In this document: in pieces, positions 8,664-21,227 of the stretch
Numbering within the stretch: position 1 is the first letter of the stretch
Layout: the number at the start of each line of letters is the position of its first letter
Assembly: GCA_030652255.1 (NCBI GenBank)
Contig: JAUSAZ010000163.1
Span: forward strand, 1-64,000
Source of the DNA: Myxococcales bacterium
GTDB taxonomy: Bacteria > Myxococcota_A > Polyangia > Polyangiales > Ga0077539
Direction of reading: 5' to 3'
DNA: 64,000 nt
Notes under the pieces: model-generated
Database searches by the model: none
Told to the model about the DNA's origin: nothing
What the model saw: the letters and a program-made list of their open reading frames with translations, nothing else
Translations under genes and position numbers: made by a program

Positions 8664-9634
8664 GAGTCTCCGCGGAACGCGAAGCCGATCGCGATCATCG
8701 GCAGCCCCTGCGAGATGCACTCGTCGCAGCCGCCGGTGCGGTAGCGGTGGGTGAGCCACCACTGCGCGAGCACGAAGACCGTCGGCGCGTTGAAGAACGA
8801 GTGCCGCCCTTCGCGGAAGGTGTACGAGACCAGCGGCCCGAGGCGGGTGATCGGGGTGTTGAGGGCGCCCGCGCCGGGGAGCGCGGCGCCGTCGGCGCCC
8901 CACGCGGCGGTGGGGAAGAGCGGGAGCACGGCGCTGAAGCGGAGGCCTACGTTGAAGCCCATCTCGGTGTTCTGGTAGATGAGGTCGACGTCGTCGGTGA
9001 TGGTCCAGCCGCCGTTGGGGGCCATCGTGTCGTAGAAGATGTCGTAGAACACCGGGCGGGCGCTGGGGAGCGAGAGGGAGTTCCAGACGCCGCGGGTGGT
9101 GTTGCGAATCGCGAGGTCGCCCACCTTCGCCTGGAGGATCCCCTGGAGCGTGAGCACCCAACCCCCGGCGGCCGCGGGGTCTTCGGTGCGGGCGCGCTCG
9201 CGGATCGCCGAGTCGGAGAAGTTCTCGTTCGCGCTCCCGTACGACGCCACGTAGTTGAAGGTGCCGAACCACTGCACCCGCTCGAAGGACGCCGAGAGGT
9301 TGAGCACCGCGAGGGGCGCGAACTCCACCGCGGCGCCCGCGCGGATGAAGGCCGGGGAGAGCGCCGCGCTGGCCGCCGCGGCCCAGTAGGTGTTGCGCTG
9401 GATGAGCGGGAGGTCGGGGCGGTCGAAGATCCGGTGGCGGTACCCGAGGCGGAAGTCGTTGAAGAAGCCCAGCGGGTTGACGCGCGCGATGGTGCTGTTG
9501 CGCATGTACAGCCCGTTGGTCACCCGGCCGATGCGGGTGTTGAAGCGGTCCTGCGCGGCGGCCGTGGCAGGGGCGAGCAGCAGGAGAGCGCAGGTCACCG
9601 CGACGCGCCGGAGCAGAGAGCGTTGGACCACCAT
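8660..9634 (-). CDS. Predicted outer membrane beta-barrel protein
   Basis: A 324-residue exported protein. A signal peptide (basic VQRSLLRR, hydrophobic core, cleavage near TAAAQD at residue 25) precedes a body rich in alternating aromatic and small residues (for example LGYRHRIFDR, NLSASFERVQWFGTFNY), with Asn/Tyr/Trp-containing turns and no long hydrophobic helix, as expected for an outer membrane beta-barrel. Near the C-terminus a pair of cysteines (GGCDEC) stands out. No close family is recognisable. It is the first gene of the set with the esterase lipoprotein and the Rossmann protein, overlapping the esterase gene by 4 bases. Confidence 0.65.
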   Translation of the reverse strand: MVVQRSLLRRVAVTCALLLLAPATAAAQDRFNTRIGRVTNGLYMRNSTIARVNPLGFFNDFRLGYRHRIFDRPDLPLIQRNTYWAAAASAALSPAFIRAGAAVEFAPLAVLNLSASFERVQWFGTFNYVASYGSANENFSDSAIRERARTEDPAAAGGWVLTLQGILQAKVGDLAIRNTTRGVWNSLSLPSARPVFYDIFYDTMAPNGGWTITDDVDLIYQNTEMGFNVGLRFSAVLPLFPTAAWGADGAALPGAGALNTPITRLGPLVSYTFREGRHSFFNAPTVFVLAQWWLTHRYRTGGCDECISQGLPMIAIGFAFRGDS

Positions 9635-9653
9635 GATGGCCCTGATTGCTCCG

Positions 9654-9669
9654 TTACCCGGCGGGGTAA
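9654..9669. promoter_or_regulatory. TTACCC/GGGTAA inverted repeat upstream of beta-barrel gene
   Basis: Perfect 6-base arms (TTACCC and GGGTAA) are separated by 4 bases, 20 bases upstream of the minus-strand start at 9634. Immediately next to it, bases 9670-9675 read TTGACT on the minus strand, a good -35 element, so the repeat would occupy the promoter spacer. No convincing -10 follows. The arrangement fits an operator, but this is inference. Confidence 0.35.
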
Positions 9670-9766
9670 AGTCAAGCATCGACGGACGCGCCCGGCGCGG
9701 GGACGGGCCGAGGGTGGCGCGACCCTGCCGGAGGGTACGGACGGGGCGGTGACCCGGAGTGCGCGG

Positions 9767-9796
9767 TTGACAGGCTCTCGCCCTCGGGGCTAACGA
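9767..9796 (+). promoter_or_regulatory. Candidate sigma-70-type promoter for Ser/Thr kinase gene
   Basis: A perfect TTGACA -35 box (9767-9772) is followed after 18 bases by a weak -10 (TAACGA, 9791-9796). The predicted transcription start is about 15 bases upstream of the kinase ATG at 9818. No strong ribosome-binding site is visible between them. Confidence 0.45.
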
Positions 9797-9817
9797 CTCG
9801 TTGGGACGGTTTCCCTT

Positions 9818-11662
<1,845 letters not shown>

Positions 11663-11796
11663 GACCCGGCGCAGGCCTCGCACCCTCGTCGTGGCGAGCC
11701 AAGGATGGCCCGCGGCGCGGTGTCGTTGCTGTCATCCCGCGCGGGTGCACCGTACGATGCGCGCGGCGGACGTCCATCACTCGCAGGGGATCCCCA

Positions 11797-14700
11797 ATGC
11801 GCCAACGCTCTCGGCTTCGGATGGCGGCGTGCTTCGGCGCGCTGCTCGTGCTCGCGCTCGGATGCAACGGGCGCTCGGTGGCGTTGGTGCCCACGGTGGG
11901 CGAGGTCGAGCGGGTGCGCGCGGGCATCACGGTGCAGGAGGGGCCGCGCGCCCGCGGGGTCGACGACGTGCTGCGCATCGGGTCCGGCGCGGAGGTGCGC
12001 ACGGACGCCTCGGGGCGCGCGCTGCTGGGCCTCGACCACGGCGAGCGGCTGCTGCTCGACCACGACAGCCGGGTGCACGTCGGCGACGACGGCGCGGTCA
12101 CCCTCGACGAGGGGCGCGTGTGGATCGAGCGCGGCGCCCGGGGCGCCCGCGGCGGCGGCGCGGTGCTGCGGGCGGGCGTGACCACGCTGCGGCTCGACGG
12201 CGCGCGGGCGAGCGTGCGGCGCGATGGAGACGGCGCGGAGGTCGACGTGCTGGAGGGCGAGGTGACCTGGGCGCGGCGCGACCGGCAGGGGGTGGTGCGC
12301 ACCGGCGAGCACGGCGCGCTGCGGGGCGAGCAGGCGAGCGTCGGGCCGCGGCGGCTCTTCGACGACTGGACCGGCGGCCTCGCGGACTCGGCGGCGCGGG
12401 GCGTGTCCACCGCCGGGGCGACGGAGCTCGGGGCGGTGTCCGCGCGGCGGCCCGACGACGTGGGGAGGCCCCGGTGGCCGCTGGTGCTCCAGCGGGTCGA
12501 GGCGCGCGTGTCGGTGGTGGGCGACCTCGCGGTCACCGAGCTGGAGCAGACCTTCTTCAACCCCTCGGCGGACGTCGTCGAGGGGCTCTACACCCTCACC
12601 GTGCCGCGCGGCGCGGTGCTCCAGCGCTTCGCGGTCGAGCGGCGCGGCAACATGGTCGACGCCACGGTGCAGGAGCGCGCGAGCGCGGCGGCGCAGTACC
12701 AGGCCCAGGTGTACGCGGGCAGCCCCTTCGACCCCGCGCTGCTGGAGTGGGACGCGCCCGGCCGCTACCACGCCCGGCTCTTCCCCGTCGCGGCGGGCAG
12801 CGCGCGGCGCATCCTCGTCACCTACACCCAGTGGCTCCACCCCACGCAGGACGGCCGGCGCAGCTACCGCCTCCCGCTGTCGGGCATCGGCGCGTCGGTG
12901 GGCGAGCTGCGCGCCGAGGTCGACCTGTCGCGCACCGCCATCCGCGAGGTGCGCGCGACCTCGGGCACCCTCGTCGACGGGACCTCCCTCACCTTCCGGC
13001 GCAGCGACGTGACCCCCACCGCGGACTTCGTGCTCGACCTCCTCGGCGCGCCCGCGGCGGAGGGCAGCGTGCTGCGCTCCCCGGGTGACACCGAGGGCAA
13101 CGACCGCGGGGCCTACGTCCGCGTCGCGGTGCAGGCGCCCGACCGCGGCGCTCGCTCGGCCCACGACGACGGCGTCGACGTGGTGGTGGTGGCCGACCAC
13201 TCGGCGGCGACCGGCCCCGAGGCCGCGGCGCTGCAGGTGGCCTTCGTCGACGCGCTCACCTCGTCGCTCACCCCGCGCGACCGCGTCCTGGTGCTCGCCG
13301 GGGACGTCGGCGTGCGCCCGCAGGGCAAGGCCACCGCGCGCCTCGACGCGGCCAGCGGCGACGCCCGCACCGCCGCCCTCGACGCCCTCTCGCGCGACCG
13401 GCTCGGGGGCGCGACGGACCTCCTCGCGATGGTCGAGGCCGCCCACGCGGCGCTCGACCCGGAGCGCAACGGCGCGATCGTGTACCTGGGCGACGGCCGC
13501 GGCACCGTCGGCGAGCGGGAGCTCTCCGAGCTGCGCACGCGCCTCGGTCGGATGCAGCCGCGGCCGCGCTTCTACGCCGTGGCGATGGGAGAGGGCCCGC
13601 GGCTCGACCTGCTCGCGGGCATCGCGGCGCCGTCGGGCCTCGCGGCGCGGGTGGTCGACCGGGCGGAGGTGGCGCGCACCGCCATGACGCTGCTCTCTCA
13701 CATGGCGCGGCCGCTGGTGCGGGGCTTCCGCGCCGAGCTCGGCCCCGAGGTCGAGCGGGTGTACCCCACCGAGCCGGTCGACCTGCCGGCGGGCGAAGCC
13801 CTCGAAGTGCTGGGCCGCGTGGTGGGTCGCTCGCCCGAGCGGGTGACCGTGCGCGCGCGGTGGCACGGGGCCGAGCGCACCAGCGCCGTCACGCTGTCGG
13901 GCCTGGTGATCCCCGACCGCGGCGACCTGCGGGCCCGCTGGGCCAGCGCGAGGCTGGAGCACCTCCTGGCGCGCGACGAGCCCCGGGCGGCGATCGTCGA
14001 GCTCGGCACCCGCTACGGGCTCATCACGCCATTCACGTCGCTCTTCGTGCCGGGGGAGGACGCCTACGCCCCGCCGCCGCCGGTCAGCGACGTGAGGGAC
14101 TTCTCGGTCTTCGACATGCTCCCGCTGGTCGGCTGCTCGCGCAGCCAGGACGCGCCGCCGCAGGTGCGCGCCGCCCAGGAGTCCGCGCCGCCGCCCCAGA
14201 GCGCGCCCGCCATGCCTTCGACGGTGGCCGTGACGACGCCCACCGCCCCCGGCGCGACCAACGCCGCGCCCGCTGGGCAGGCCGCGGACATCGACCGCTC
14301 GCGCGCCGCGCGGTCCACGGCCCGTCGGCCCGCCGCCGCAGCGACGGCCGAGCGCGCGATGGCCGACACCCTCGGCAACCAGGTCGGCGCGATGGGCGGC
14401 GGAGGCTTCGCCGCCCCGGCGCCGGTCGCTCCCTCCGTGGCCCCGGCCCCCGAGGCCGCGCCAGCCCCCCCGCCCCCGGCCGACGAGCACATGGCCGGCA
14501 TCGCCCCGGCGGCCCGTCGGATGCGCCATGGCTCCGATGGTCCGATCCAGCAGGCGCAGAGCCACCGCGAGGTCAACACCCGGGAGGCCGATGACGCCAC
14601 CGAGGAGGCCGAGGCGACCGCCGAACCCCAGCCCGACCCGACGTCCGCACTCACCGGCGCCCTCGGGGCGCGGCAGGTCGTGCGCGAGCGTGAGCGCGAC

Positions 14701-16059
14701 GGCGACGGCCTCCGCGAGCAGCGGGCCGCGGCGACGGGGCCCGCGCGGTGCAGCGACGCGGCGGCGGTGACCCTGGCCGAGCGGGTGCCGCTCTGGAGAG
14801 AGCGAATCGGCGCGGCCGGGGGCGTGGGAGGCGCCCTCGGAGTGCTGCGCGCCGCGCGACGGAGCTGCGAGCTCCCGGGGTGGTCCGACGAGGTGGCGCT
14901 CTTGCGGCTCATCGCGGCGGCGCACGGGTCCGTCGACGACAGCATCGCCCTCGCGCGCGGGGCGCAGGGCGGGGCGAAGCGGTGGTTCCAGCAGCAGGCG
15001 ATGCGGGCGATGGCGCGCGCGGGCGACCTCAGCCGCGTGGGCGAGCTCGGCCTCGGGCGCCTCGACCCCGCGGAGCTCACTCGCATGCTCACCACCACCG
15101 CCGATCCGGCCGCGCGCCGCGTGCTGCTCCAGTCGCTGGCGCGTCGCTTCCCCGATGACCTCGACCTGATGCTCCTCACCCTCGACGCGGCCTCCGCCGC
15201 GGGCGACGCCGACGAGGTGCACCGCACGGCGCAGCGCCTCCGCAGCGACCCCCGCGCCGACGCCCGGGTGCGCACCGCGGTGGGCGAGGCCCTGCTGGCC
15301 GTCCGCGACGAGCCCGAGGCCCGCCGGGCCTTCAGCGAGATCGTGGAGTTCGCCCCCGACGACCCCTTCGCCCGGCAGCGCCTGGGCGACATCGCGCTCT
15401 CGCACGGGTGGGCCGACGAGGCGTACCGGCAGTTCCAGACGCTGGCGACGTCGCAGTCCGACGCGCCGGAGATCCTGCTGCGCGTGGCCTGGGCGGCGAG
15501 GATGCTCGGTCGCCTGGACGAGGCCATCCGCCTCGCCGAGCGGATCACCGCGGAGAGCGCCCCGGGCGCCCGCGCGCCGCTCATCGAGTCGGTGGTCGCG
15601 TGGGTGGCCTGCGAGCTCGCCATCGCGTCGAGCGAGCCCGCCACCTCCGCGGCGACCGTGGCGCAGCTCCGCGCCCGCTGGCGCCGCAGCCCCGCGGCGC
15701 AGGGCGCCGGGGCCGTGCGCGCCGCGCTGCGCTGGACCCACCCCGACGACGGCGCGGAGCTCTGGGTGACCCTCCCGGGCGCGCCCACGCAGCGGGCCGA
15801 CGTGGTGGCCTCGGCGATCCCGCTGGAGGCCCTCACCCTGGCCGAGCGCCCGACGGCGCTGTCCCTGGAGGTGCGCCGCGGAGGCGGGGCGCGCCCGCGC
15901 GGGACCGCCGAGCTCATCGTGCTGTGGGCCGAGGGCACCGCGGAGGAGCGCGTGCTTCGCACCACCGTCACCCTCGACCCGGAGCACCCGCGGCGGATCT
16001 TCGACGTGACGCCGCAGGCGATCACCGAGCGGCCCGTCGTCGAAGGCGGTGCGCGATGA
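11797..16059 (+). CDS. Giant FecR-VIT-vWA-TPR lipoprotein (first of pair)
   Basis: A 1,420-residue exported protein with a lipobox-like sequence at Cys23 (VLALGC). Domains in order: FecR-like region (about 30-200), VIT domain (about 226-360, with ELEQTFFNP and a YTQWL end), von Willebrand A domain (about 460-640; metal-site start ADHSAA at 466, where the third MIDAS position is Ala, not Ser), a beta-rich region, a long Ala/Pro-rich linker (about 770-980), and a helical TPR-like C-terminus (about 985-1265) ending in a beta domain. VIT/vWA proteins mediate protein-protein contacts. The start has an AGGGGA site 8 bases upstream. The stop overlaps the next gene (ATGA). Function is unknown; it is probably a periplasmic or outer membrane scaffold linked to the upstream kinase. 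Confidence 0.85.
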   Translation: MRQRSRLRMAACFGALLVLALGCNGRSVALVPTVGEVERVRAGITVQEGPRARGVDDVLRIGSGAEVRTDASGRALLGLDHGERLLLDHDSRVHVGDDGAVTLDEGRVWIERGARGARGGGAVLRAGVTTLRLDGARASVRRDGDGAEVDVLEGEVTWARRDRQGVVRTGEHGALRGEQASVGPRRLFDDWTGGLADSAARGVSTAGATELGAVSARRPDDVGRPRWPLVLQRVEARVSVVGDLAVTELEQTFFNPSADVVEGLYTLTVPRGAVLQRFAVERRGNMVDATVQERASAAAQYQAQVYAGSPFDPALLEWDAPGRYHARLFPVAAGSARRILVTYTQWLHPTQDGRRSYRLPLSGIGASVGELRAEVDLSRTAIREVRATSGTLVDGTSLTFRRSDVTPTADFVLDLLGAPAAEGSVLRSPGDTEGNDRGAYVRVAVQAPDRGARSAHDDGVDVVVVADHSAATGPEAAALQVAFVDALTSSLTPRDRVLVLAGDVGVRPQGKATARLDAASGDARTAALDALSRDRLGGATDLLAMVEAAHAALDPERNGAIVYLGDGRGTVGERELSELRTRLGRMQPRPRFYAVAMGEGPRLDLLAGIAAPSGLAARVVDRAEVARTAMTLLSHMARPLVRGFRAELGPEVERVYPTEPVDLPAGEALEVLGRVVGRSPERVTVRARWHGAERTSAVTLSGLVIPDRGDLRARWASARLEHLLARDEPRAAIVELGTRYGLITPFTSLFVPGEDAYAPPPPVSDVRDFSVFDMLPLVGCSRSQDAPPQVRAAQESAPPPQSAPAMPSTVAVTTPTAPGATNAAPAGQAADIDRSRAARSTARRPAAAATAERAMADTLGNQVGAMGGGGFAAPAPVAPSVAPAPEAAPAPPPPADEHMAGIAPAARRMRHGSDGPIQQAQSHREVNTREADDATEEAEATAEPQPDPTSALTGALGARQVVRERERDGDGLREQRAAATGPARCSDAAAVTLAERVPLWRERIGAAGGVGGALGVLRAARRSCELPGWSDEVALLRLIAAAHGSVDDSIALARGAQGGAKRWFQQQAMRAMARAGDLSRVGELGLGRLDPAELTRMLTTTADPAARRVLLQSLARRFPDDLDLMLLTLDAASAAGDADEVHRTAQRLRSDPRADARVRTAVGEALLAVRDEPEARRAFSEIVEFAPDDPFARQRLGDIALSHGWADEAYRQFQTLATSQSDAPEILLRVAWAARMLGRLDEAIRLAERITAESAPGARAPLIESVVAWVACELAIASSEPATSAATVAQLRARWRRSPAAQGAGAVRAALRWTHPDDGAELWVTLPGAPTQRADVVASAIPLEALTLAERPTALSLEVRRGGGARPRGTAELIVLWAEGTAEERVLRTTVTLDPEHPRRIFDVTPQAITERPVVEGGAR

Positions 16060-19000
16060 GCGCGAAGCGCTGCGGCGCGGCCTGGGTCGCCGCCACGCTC
16101 TCCCTCGCGGCGTGCGGCGGGCGCGCGCCCGCGCTCCGCGCGACGGGCAACACCTGCGGCGGGCTGGAGGTGCAGCACGGCGGCGTGACCCTCGGCGGCG
16201 AGGCGGTCGCCCGCAGCGCGCGCGTGCCCTGCGGCGGCATGGTGGTGACCGACGCCGCCGGTCGCGCGGTGCTGCGCACGGACGACGGCCTCGAGCTGCG
16301 GGTCGCGGGCGACACCCGCCTGCGCTTCGTCGACGGGGTGCCCTCGCTGGAGCGGGGCCGGGTGTTCGCCAGCGGGAGCGGCGCCGAAAAGCGCGGGTTC
16401 ACCGTGGGCGAGGCGCGGGTGGAGATCGTCGACGCCGCCCTGGAGCTGGAGCGCGACGCGCCGGGCGTGGCAGGCGCGCGGGTGATCGTGGTGCGCGGCG
16501 AGGTCGCCTGGGCGCAGGGCCGGCGGCAGGGCCTCCTCGCGCAGGGCGAGGCGCTCGAAGGCACCGGCGCGCTCACGCCCCGGCCGGCCTCGGTGTGGGA
16601 CGACTGGACCGGCGGCGCGGCCTCGCCGCAGGGCATCGCCCGCCCTCGCGGCCGGGGCGTGGGCGCGGCCTTCGCGCACGTGACCGACGGCGAGGCCCCG
16701 ATGGCGCTCGCGGTGCGATCGCACGAGGTGCGCACCACCATCCGCGGCGACCTCGCCGTCACGACGGTGGAGCAGCGCTTCTACAACGGCTCGCCGACCA
16801 CCTCGCCGGTCGACTGGCGGCTGCCGCTCCCCGAGGGGGCGCTCATCGCGCAGTTTCGCGTGGGATCGGGGACCGGCGCCTGGTCGGAGTCGTCGCCCGC
16901 GGTGCTGTCGAGCGTCTCGCGCGACGGCGGCACGGCGGCGCTCTACGCCGACGACGAGGGCACGGTGCGGGCCTTCCTCGGGCAGCTCGCGACGGGGCAG
17001 GAGCTGCGCGTCTCGATCACCTGGACGCAGTGGCTCACCCGCGACGGCGCGCGGCGCACCTACGTCGCCGCGGCCGCGTCGGCGAGCGACCCGCCGCTCA
17101 TCGCTGAGTACAGCGTCGACGTCGACGTCTCCCGGGCGGGCGCGCGCACCGTCGCGATGCCCGAGGGGGCGCGGCTGGTGGACGGCCACGTGCGGCTGCG
17201 ACGCAGCGACTACCTCGCGCGCGGCGAGACCGCCGTCGAGCTCGTCGACGCGGCCCCCGCGACGCCCTCCGCGCGCGCCTGGCACAGCGCCCACAACGGC
17301 GTCGCCTCCCTCTCCGTCGACCTCGCGCTGCCGACCCAGGCGCTCGACGGCAGCGACGTCATCGTGGTGGTCGACGACTCCGCGGGCACCGAGCGCAGCG
17401 CCCTGGAGATGGCCCGCGCCGCGGTCGACGCGATGCTCCGGCAGCTCGGCGCCAACGACCGGGTGTCCCTCTGGTTCGGCGACCTGCGCGGCCGCCCCGC
17501 CGCGGGCCCGGCGGGGGCCCTCACGCGCCTCGACGACGCCCGCCGCGAGGCCATCGTCGACGCGGTGGCGCGCGTGCGCCTGGGTGGCGCCACCAACCTC
17601 GGGCGCATCCTCGCCGACGCCAACGCGGCGCTCGACCCGTCGCGCAACGGCGTGGTGATCTACCTCGGCGACGCGACGCCCACCGTCGGTCCCATCGACC
17701 CGACGCGGCTGCGCGACGACCTGCGGCGCCAGGCGCCCGACCTGCGGCTCTACGTGCTGGGCCTCGGCAGCGACGCCCACCCCGAGGTGCTCGCCCCCCT
17801 CGCCGCGGGCGCGCACGCCACCGAGCGCGCGAGCGACCGCGCCGAGGCCGTCGCCGCGTCGGCCCGCCTCGTCGCGCGGGCCCTGCAACCCGCGCTACGG
17901 GACGTCACGCTCAGCGCCGGGCGTACGGTGAGCACGGTGCTCCCCGCGCGCATCGACCGCTGGTTCGCGGGCGAGCCGCTGCGCTTCGTGGGCGTGGTCG
18001 AGGGCGACCTGCCGAAGGAGGTGGTCGTGCGTGCGCGGGTGGGCAACGAGGTGCGCGCCTGGACGCTGCCCATCCGCCCGACGCCGGTGTTCGACGAGGG
18101 CGACCTCCAGCGCCGCTGGGCGCACCTCCGGGTGCGCGACCTCATCGCGCAGGGCGGCAGCCGCGGCGCCGTCGCCGACCTCGGCGCGCGCTTCGGCCTC
18201 GTCACCCCGATCTCGGGGCTCGCGATCGGTCCCGTCGCCGCCGCGACCGGCGTGTTCGCGCGCTCCAGCCTCTGGGACGAGGAGGCCTCCCGCACCTCGC
18301 TCCCCTCGCTGGGCGTCGCCGACGGCGTCGCGCCGCGCGGCATCGCGCGCTTCGGTGAGCAGCGCGCCGCACCCATCGCCATCGACGATGGCACCGGCTG
18401 GACGCCGCACGTCGCGGGTGAAGGCGTCGGGCTCGGCGGCCGCGCATCCCTGGTCGCCGCGCTCGCCAGCGCCGACGCGGCCGCCAACGCCTGCGTGGCC
18501 CGCAAGCGGGCGCTCCGCCCCTCCCTCGCCGGGGAGCTCACGGTCCGCGCGACCATCGGCGCCGACGGGCGCGTCTCGCTCGCCGAGGTCGCCCGCTCGA
18601 CCATGCGCGACGCGGAGACCGAAGGCTGCGTGCAGCGCGCCGTGGCCTCGGTGACGCTGCCTCCGCTCGAGCTCCTGGGCGCGACGCCCGACACCGTGGA
18701 GCGCTCGTTTCGCTTCGACGCCCCCGCCGACGGATCGGGCGGGCGGGGACCGGCTGCCATGCGCTGCCCGACGAGCGCGCAGCTCCCTCGCACCCTCCGC
18801 GCGGCCCTGTGGCGCGAGCGCTGGCGGTCGCGCGGCGAGAACGCCCCGGGCGCGGTCGCGGTGTGGGTCGAGGCCCAGCGCCGATGCGAGCTCCGCTGGT
18901 GGGAGGACCGCGTGGCCCTGCTCGAGGTCTTCCTCGGCGGGCTCAGCGACCCGGCCGCGCTCTCCACCCTGCGCGAGGGCCTGCTCGACCCCTCGGTGGT

Positions 19001-20078
19001 CGAGTGGTTCGACACCGCCCTCGCCCGGCGCTTCGGCCCGGCCTTCGCCTGGCGCGCGGCGCACGGGCGCACCGAGCTCATCGACTGGGACGCCCTGCTC
19101 CGCCGCCTCGCGGCCCCCGGCACCACCCCCGCGCAGCGCGTGGACATCCTCCGCGCGTGGCTCGCCGTGGCGCCCCGCGACATCGACCTCCTGCTCCGGT
19201 ACATGGACGCCCTCGCCGCGGTCGACCGCGGCCCCGAGGCGCGCGCCATCGCCGACCGCCTGCGCCGCGACCCCGCCGCCGACGCCCGGGTGCGCAGCCG
19301 CGTGGGCGAGCTCCTCTTGCGCCTCGGGGCCCGCGACGAGGCCCTGCGCGCCTTCTCGGAGATCGTCGAAGGCGCCCCCTACGACCCCGCCGCGCGCGAG
19401 CGCCTGGGCGACCTCCTGCTGGCCTTCGAGTGGTTCGACGAGGCCTACGCGCAGTACGTGACGCTGCGCGCGCTGCGCCCCGGCGACCCCGCCGTCGAGG
19501 TGCGCGTGGCCCTCGCCGCCCTCGGCGCCGGCCGCGAGGACGAGGCCCTGCGCACCCTGCGCGCGGCCTCCGAGAGCAGCGGCGACGTGGCCCTCTCGCT
19601 GGGCCTGCGCGCGCTGCTCGAGCGCGAGGTGCTGCGCATCGCCGCCGCGCGCCGCGACGACCCCGCCCTGCGCGCCTGGACCCGCGCCACCCGCGCCGAG
19701 GGCCGCGACGTGGTCGTCCTGCGCTGGACCCACCCCGACGTCGGCCTCGAGCTCCTCGCCCGCTCGGCCGACGACCCCGCCTTCGCCCCCGTCGGCGAGT
19801 CGCCGCTCGCGCTCGGCCTGCGCGTCCACCAGCCCCTCACGGCCGTCGAGGGCACCCGCTTCCTGGTGCGCGCCCGGGTCGGCGTGCGCCCGGGTCGCCC
19901 GGCGCGCGCGGCGCTGCTGCTGCGGCTCAACGGCGCCGACGGTCCCCGCGCGGTGCAGGCCGACGTGGCCCTCGACGCGACCCACCGCGCCCGGGCATAC
20001 GTCGTCCGCAACGGCGCCCTCGTCGAGGAGCCCGTCGACCCGGCGCTCGTCCCCGCGGCGACCGAGTCCCTCGAATAG
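16056..20078 (+). CDS. Giant FecR-VIT-vWA-AgmX-TPR lipoprotein (second of pair)
   Basis: A 1,340-residue paralogue of the preceding protein, translationally coupled to it by an ATGA overlap. A clear lipobox ends at Cys20 (SLAAC). Order: FecR-like region (about 35-190), VIT domain (from about 215, TVEQRFYNGS), vWA domain (about 433-610; VVVDDSAG with metal-site residues Asp440 and Ser442), then an AgmX/PglI-like domain (about 810-870, cysteines 813 and 858), then a Trp-rich helical block and TPR units (about 1075-1180) closely matching those of the first protein (AFSEIVEGAP versus AFSEIVEFAP). The AgmX-like domain replaces the first protein's Ala/Pro linker and matches the kinase C-terminus. 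It converges on the glycosyltransferase gene with a 7-base gap. Confidence 0.85.
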   Translation: MSAKRCGAAWVAATLSLAACGGRAPALRATGNTCGGLEVQHGGVTLGGEAVARSARVPCGGMVVTDAAGRAVLRTDDGLELRVAGDTRLRFVDGVPSLERGRVFASGSGAEKRGFTVGEARVEIVDAALELERDAPGVAGARVIVVRGEVAWAQGRRQGLLAQGEALEGTGALTPRPASVWDDWTGGAASPQGIARPRGRGVGAAFAHVTDGEAPMALAVRSHEVRTTIRGDLAVTTVEQRFYNGSPTTSPVDWRLPLPEGALIAQFRVGSGTGAWSESSPAVLSSVSRDGGTAALYADDEGTVRAFLGQLATGQELRVSITWTQWLTRDGARRTYVAAAASASDPPLIAEYSVDVDVSRAGARTVAMPEGARLVDGHVRLRRSDYLARGETAVELVDAAPATPSARAWHSAHNGVASLSVDLALPTQALDGSDVIVVVDDSAGTERSALEMARAAVDAMLRQLGANDRVSLWFGDLRGRPAAGPAGALTRLDDARREAIVDAVARVRLGGATNLGRILADANAALDPSRNGVVIYLGDATPTVGPIDPTRLRDDLRRQAPDLRLYVLGLGSDAHPEVLAPLAAGAHATERASDRAEAVAASARLVARALQPALRDVTLSAGRTVSTVLPARIDRWFAGEPLRFVGVVEGDLPKEVVVRARVGNEVRAWTLPIRPTPVFDEGDLQRRWAHLRVRDLIAQGGSRGAVADLGARFGLVTPISGLAIGPVAAATGVFARSSLWDEEASRTSLPSLGVADGVAPRGIARFGEQRAAPIAIDDGTGWTPHVAGEGVGLGGRASLVAALASADAAANACVARKRALRPSLAGELTVRATIGADGRVSLAEVARSTMRDAETEGCVQRAVASVTLPPLELLGATPDTVERSFRFDAPADGSGGRGPAAMRCPTSAQLPRTLRAALWRERWRSRGENAPGAVAVWVEAQRRCELRWWEDRVALLEVFLGGLSDPAALSTLREGLLDPSVVEWFDTALARRFGPAFAWRAAHGRTELIDWDALLRRLAAPGTTPAQRVDILRAWLAVAPRDIDLLLRYMDALAAVDRGPEARAIADRLRRDPAADARVRSRVGELLLRLGARDEALRAFSEIVEGAPYDPAARERLGDLLLAFEWFDEAYAQYVTLRALRPGDPAVEVRVALAALGAGREDEALRTLRAASESSGDVALSLGLRALLEREVLRIAAARRDDPALRAWTRATRAEGRDVVVLRWTHPDVGLELLARSADDPAFAPVGESPLALGLRVHQPLTAVEGTRFLVRARVGVRPGRPARAALLLRLNGADGPRAVQADVALDATHRARAYVVRNGALVEEPVDPALVPAATESLE

Positions 20079-20085
20079 CCCCCCT

Positions 20086-21183
<1,098 letters not shown>

Positions 21184-21227
21184 CCCGCGGAGACTACGAC
21201 CTTCCGCGCGCCGGACTGAAGCCGACG

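Noticed and set aside
14064-17888. A 1,274-codon minus-strand frame across both VIT/vWA genes
   Set aside because: It spans the junction of two coupled plus-strand genes, shows no domain and has the composition of an antisense shadow.
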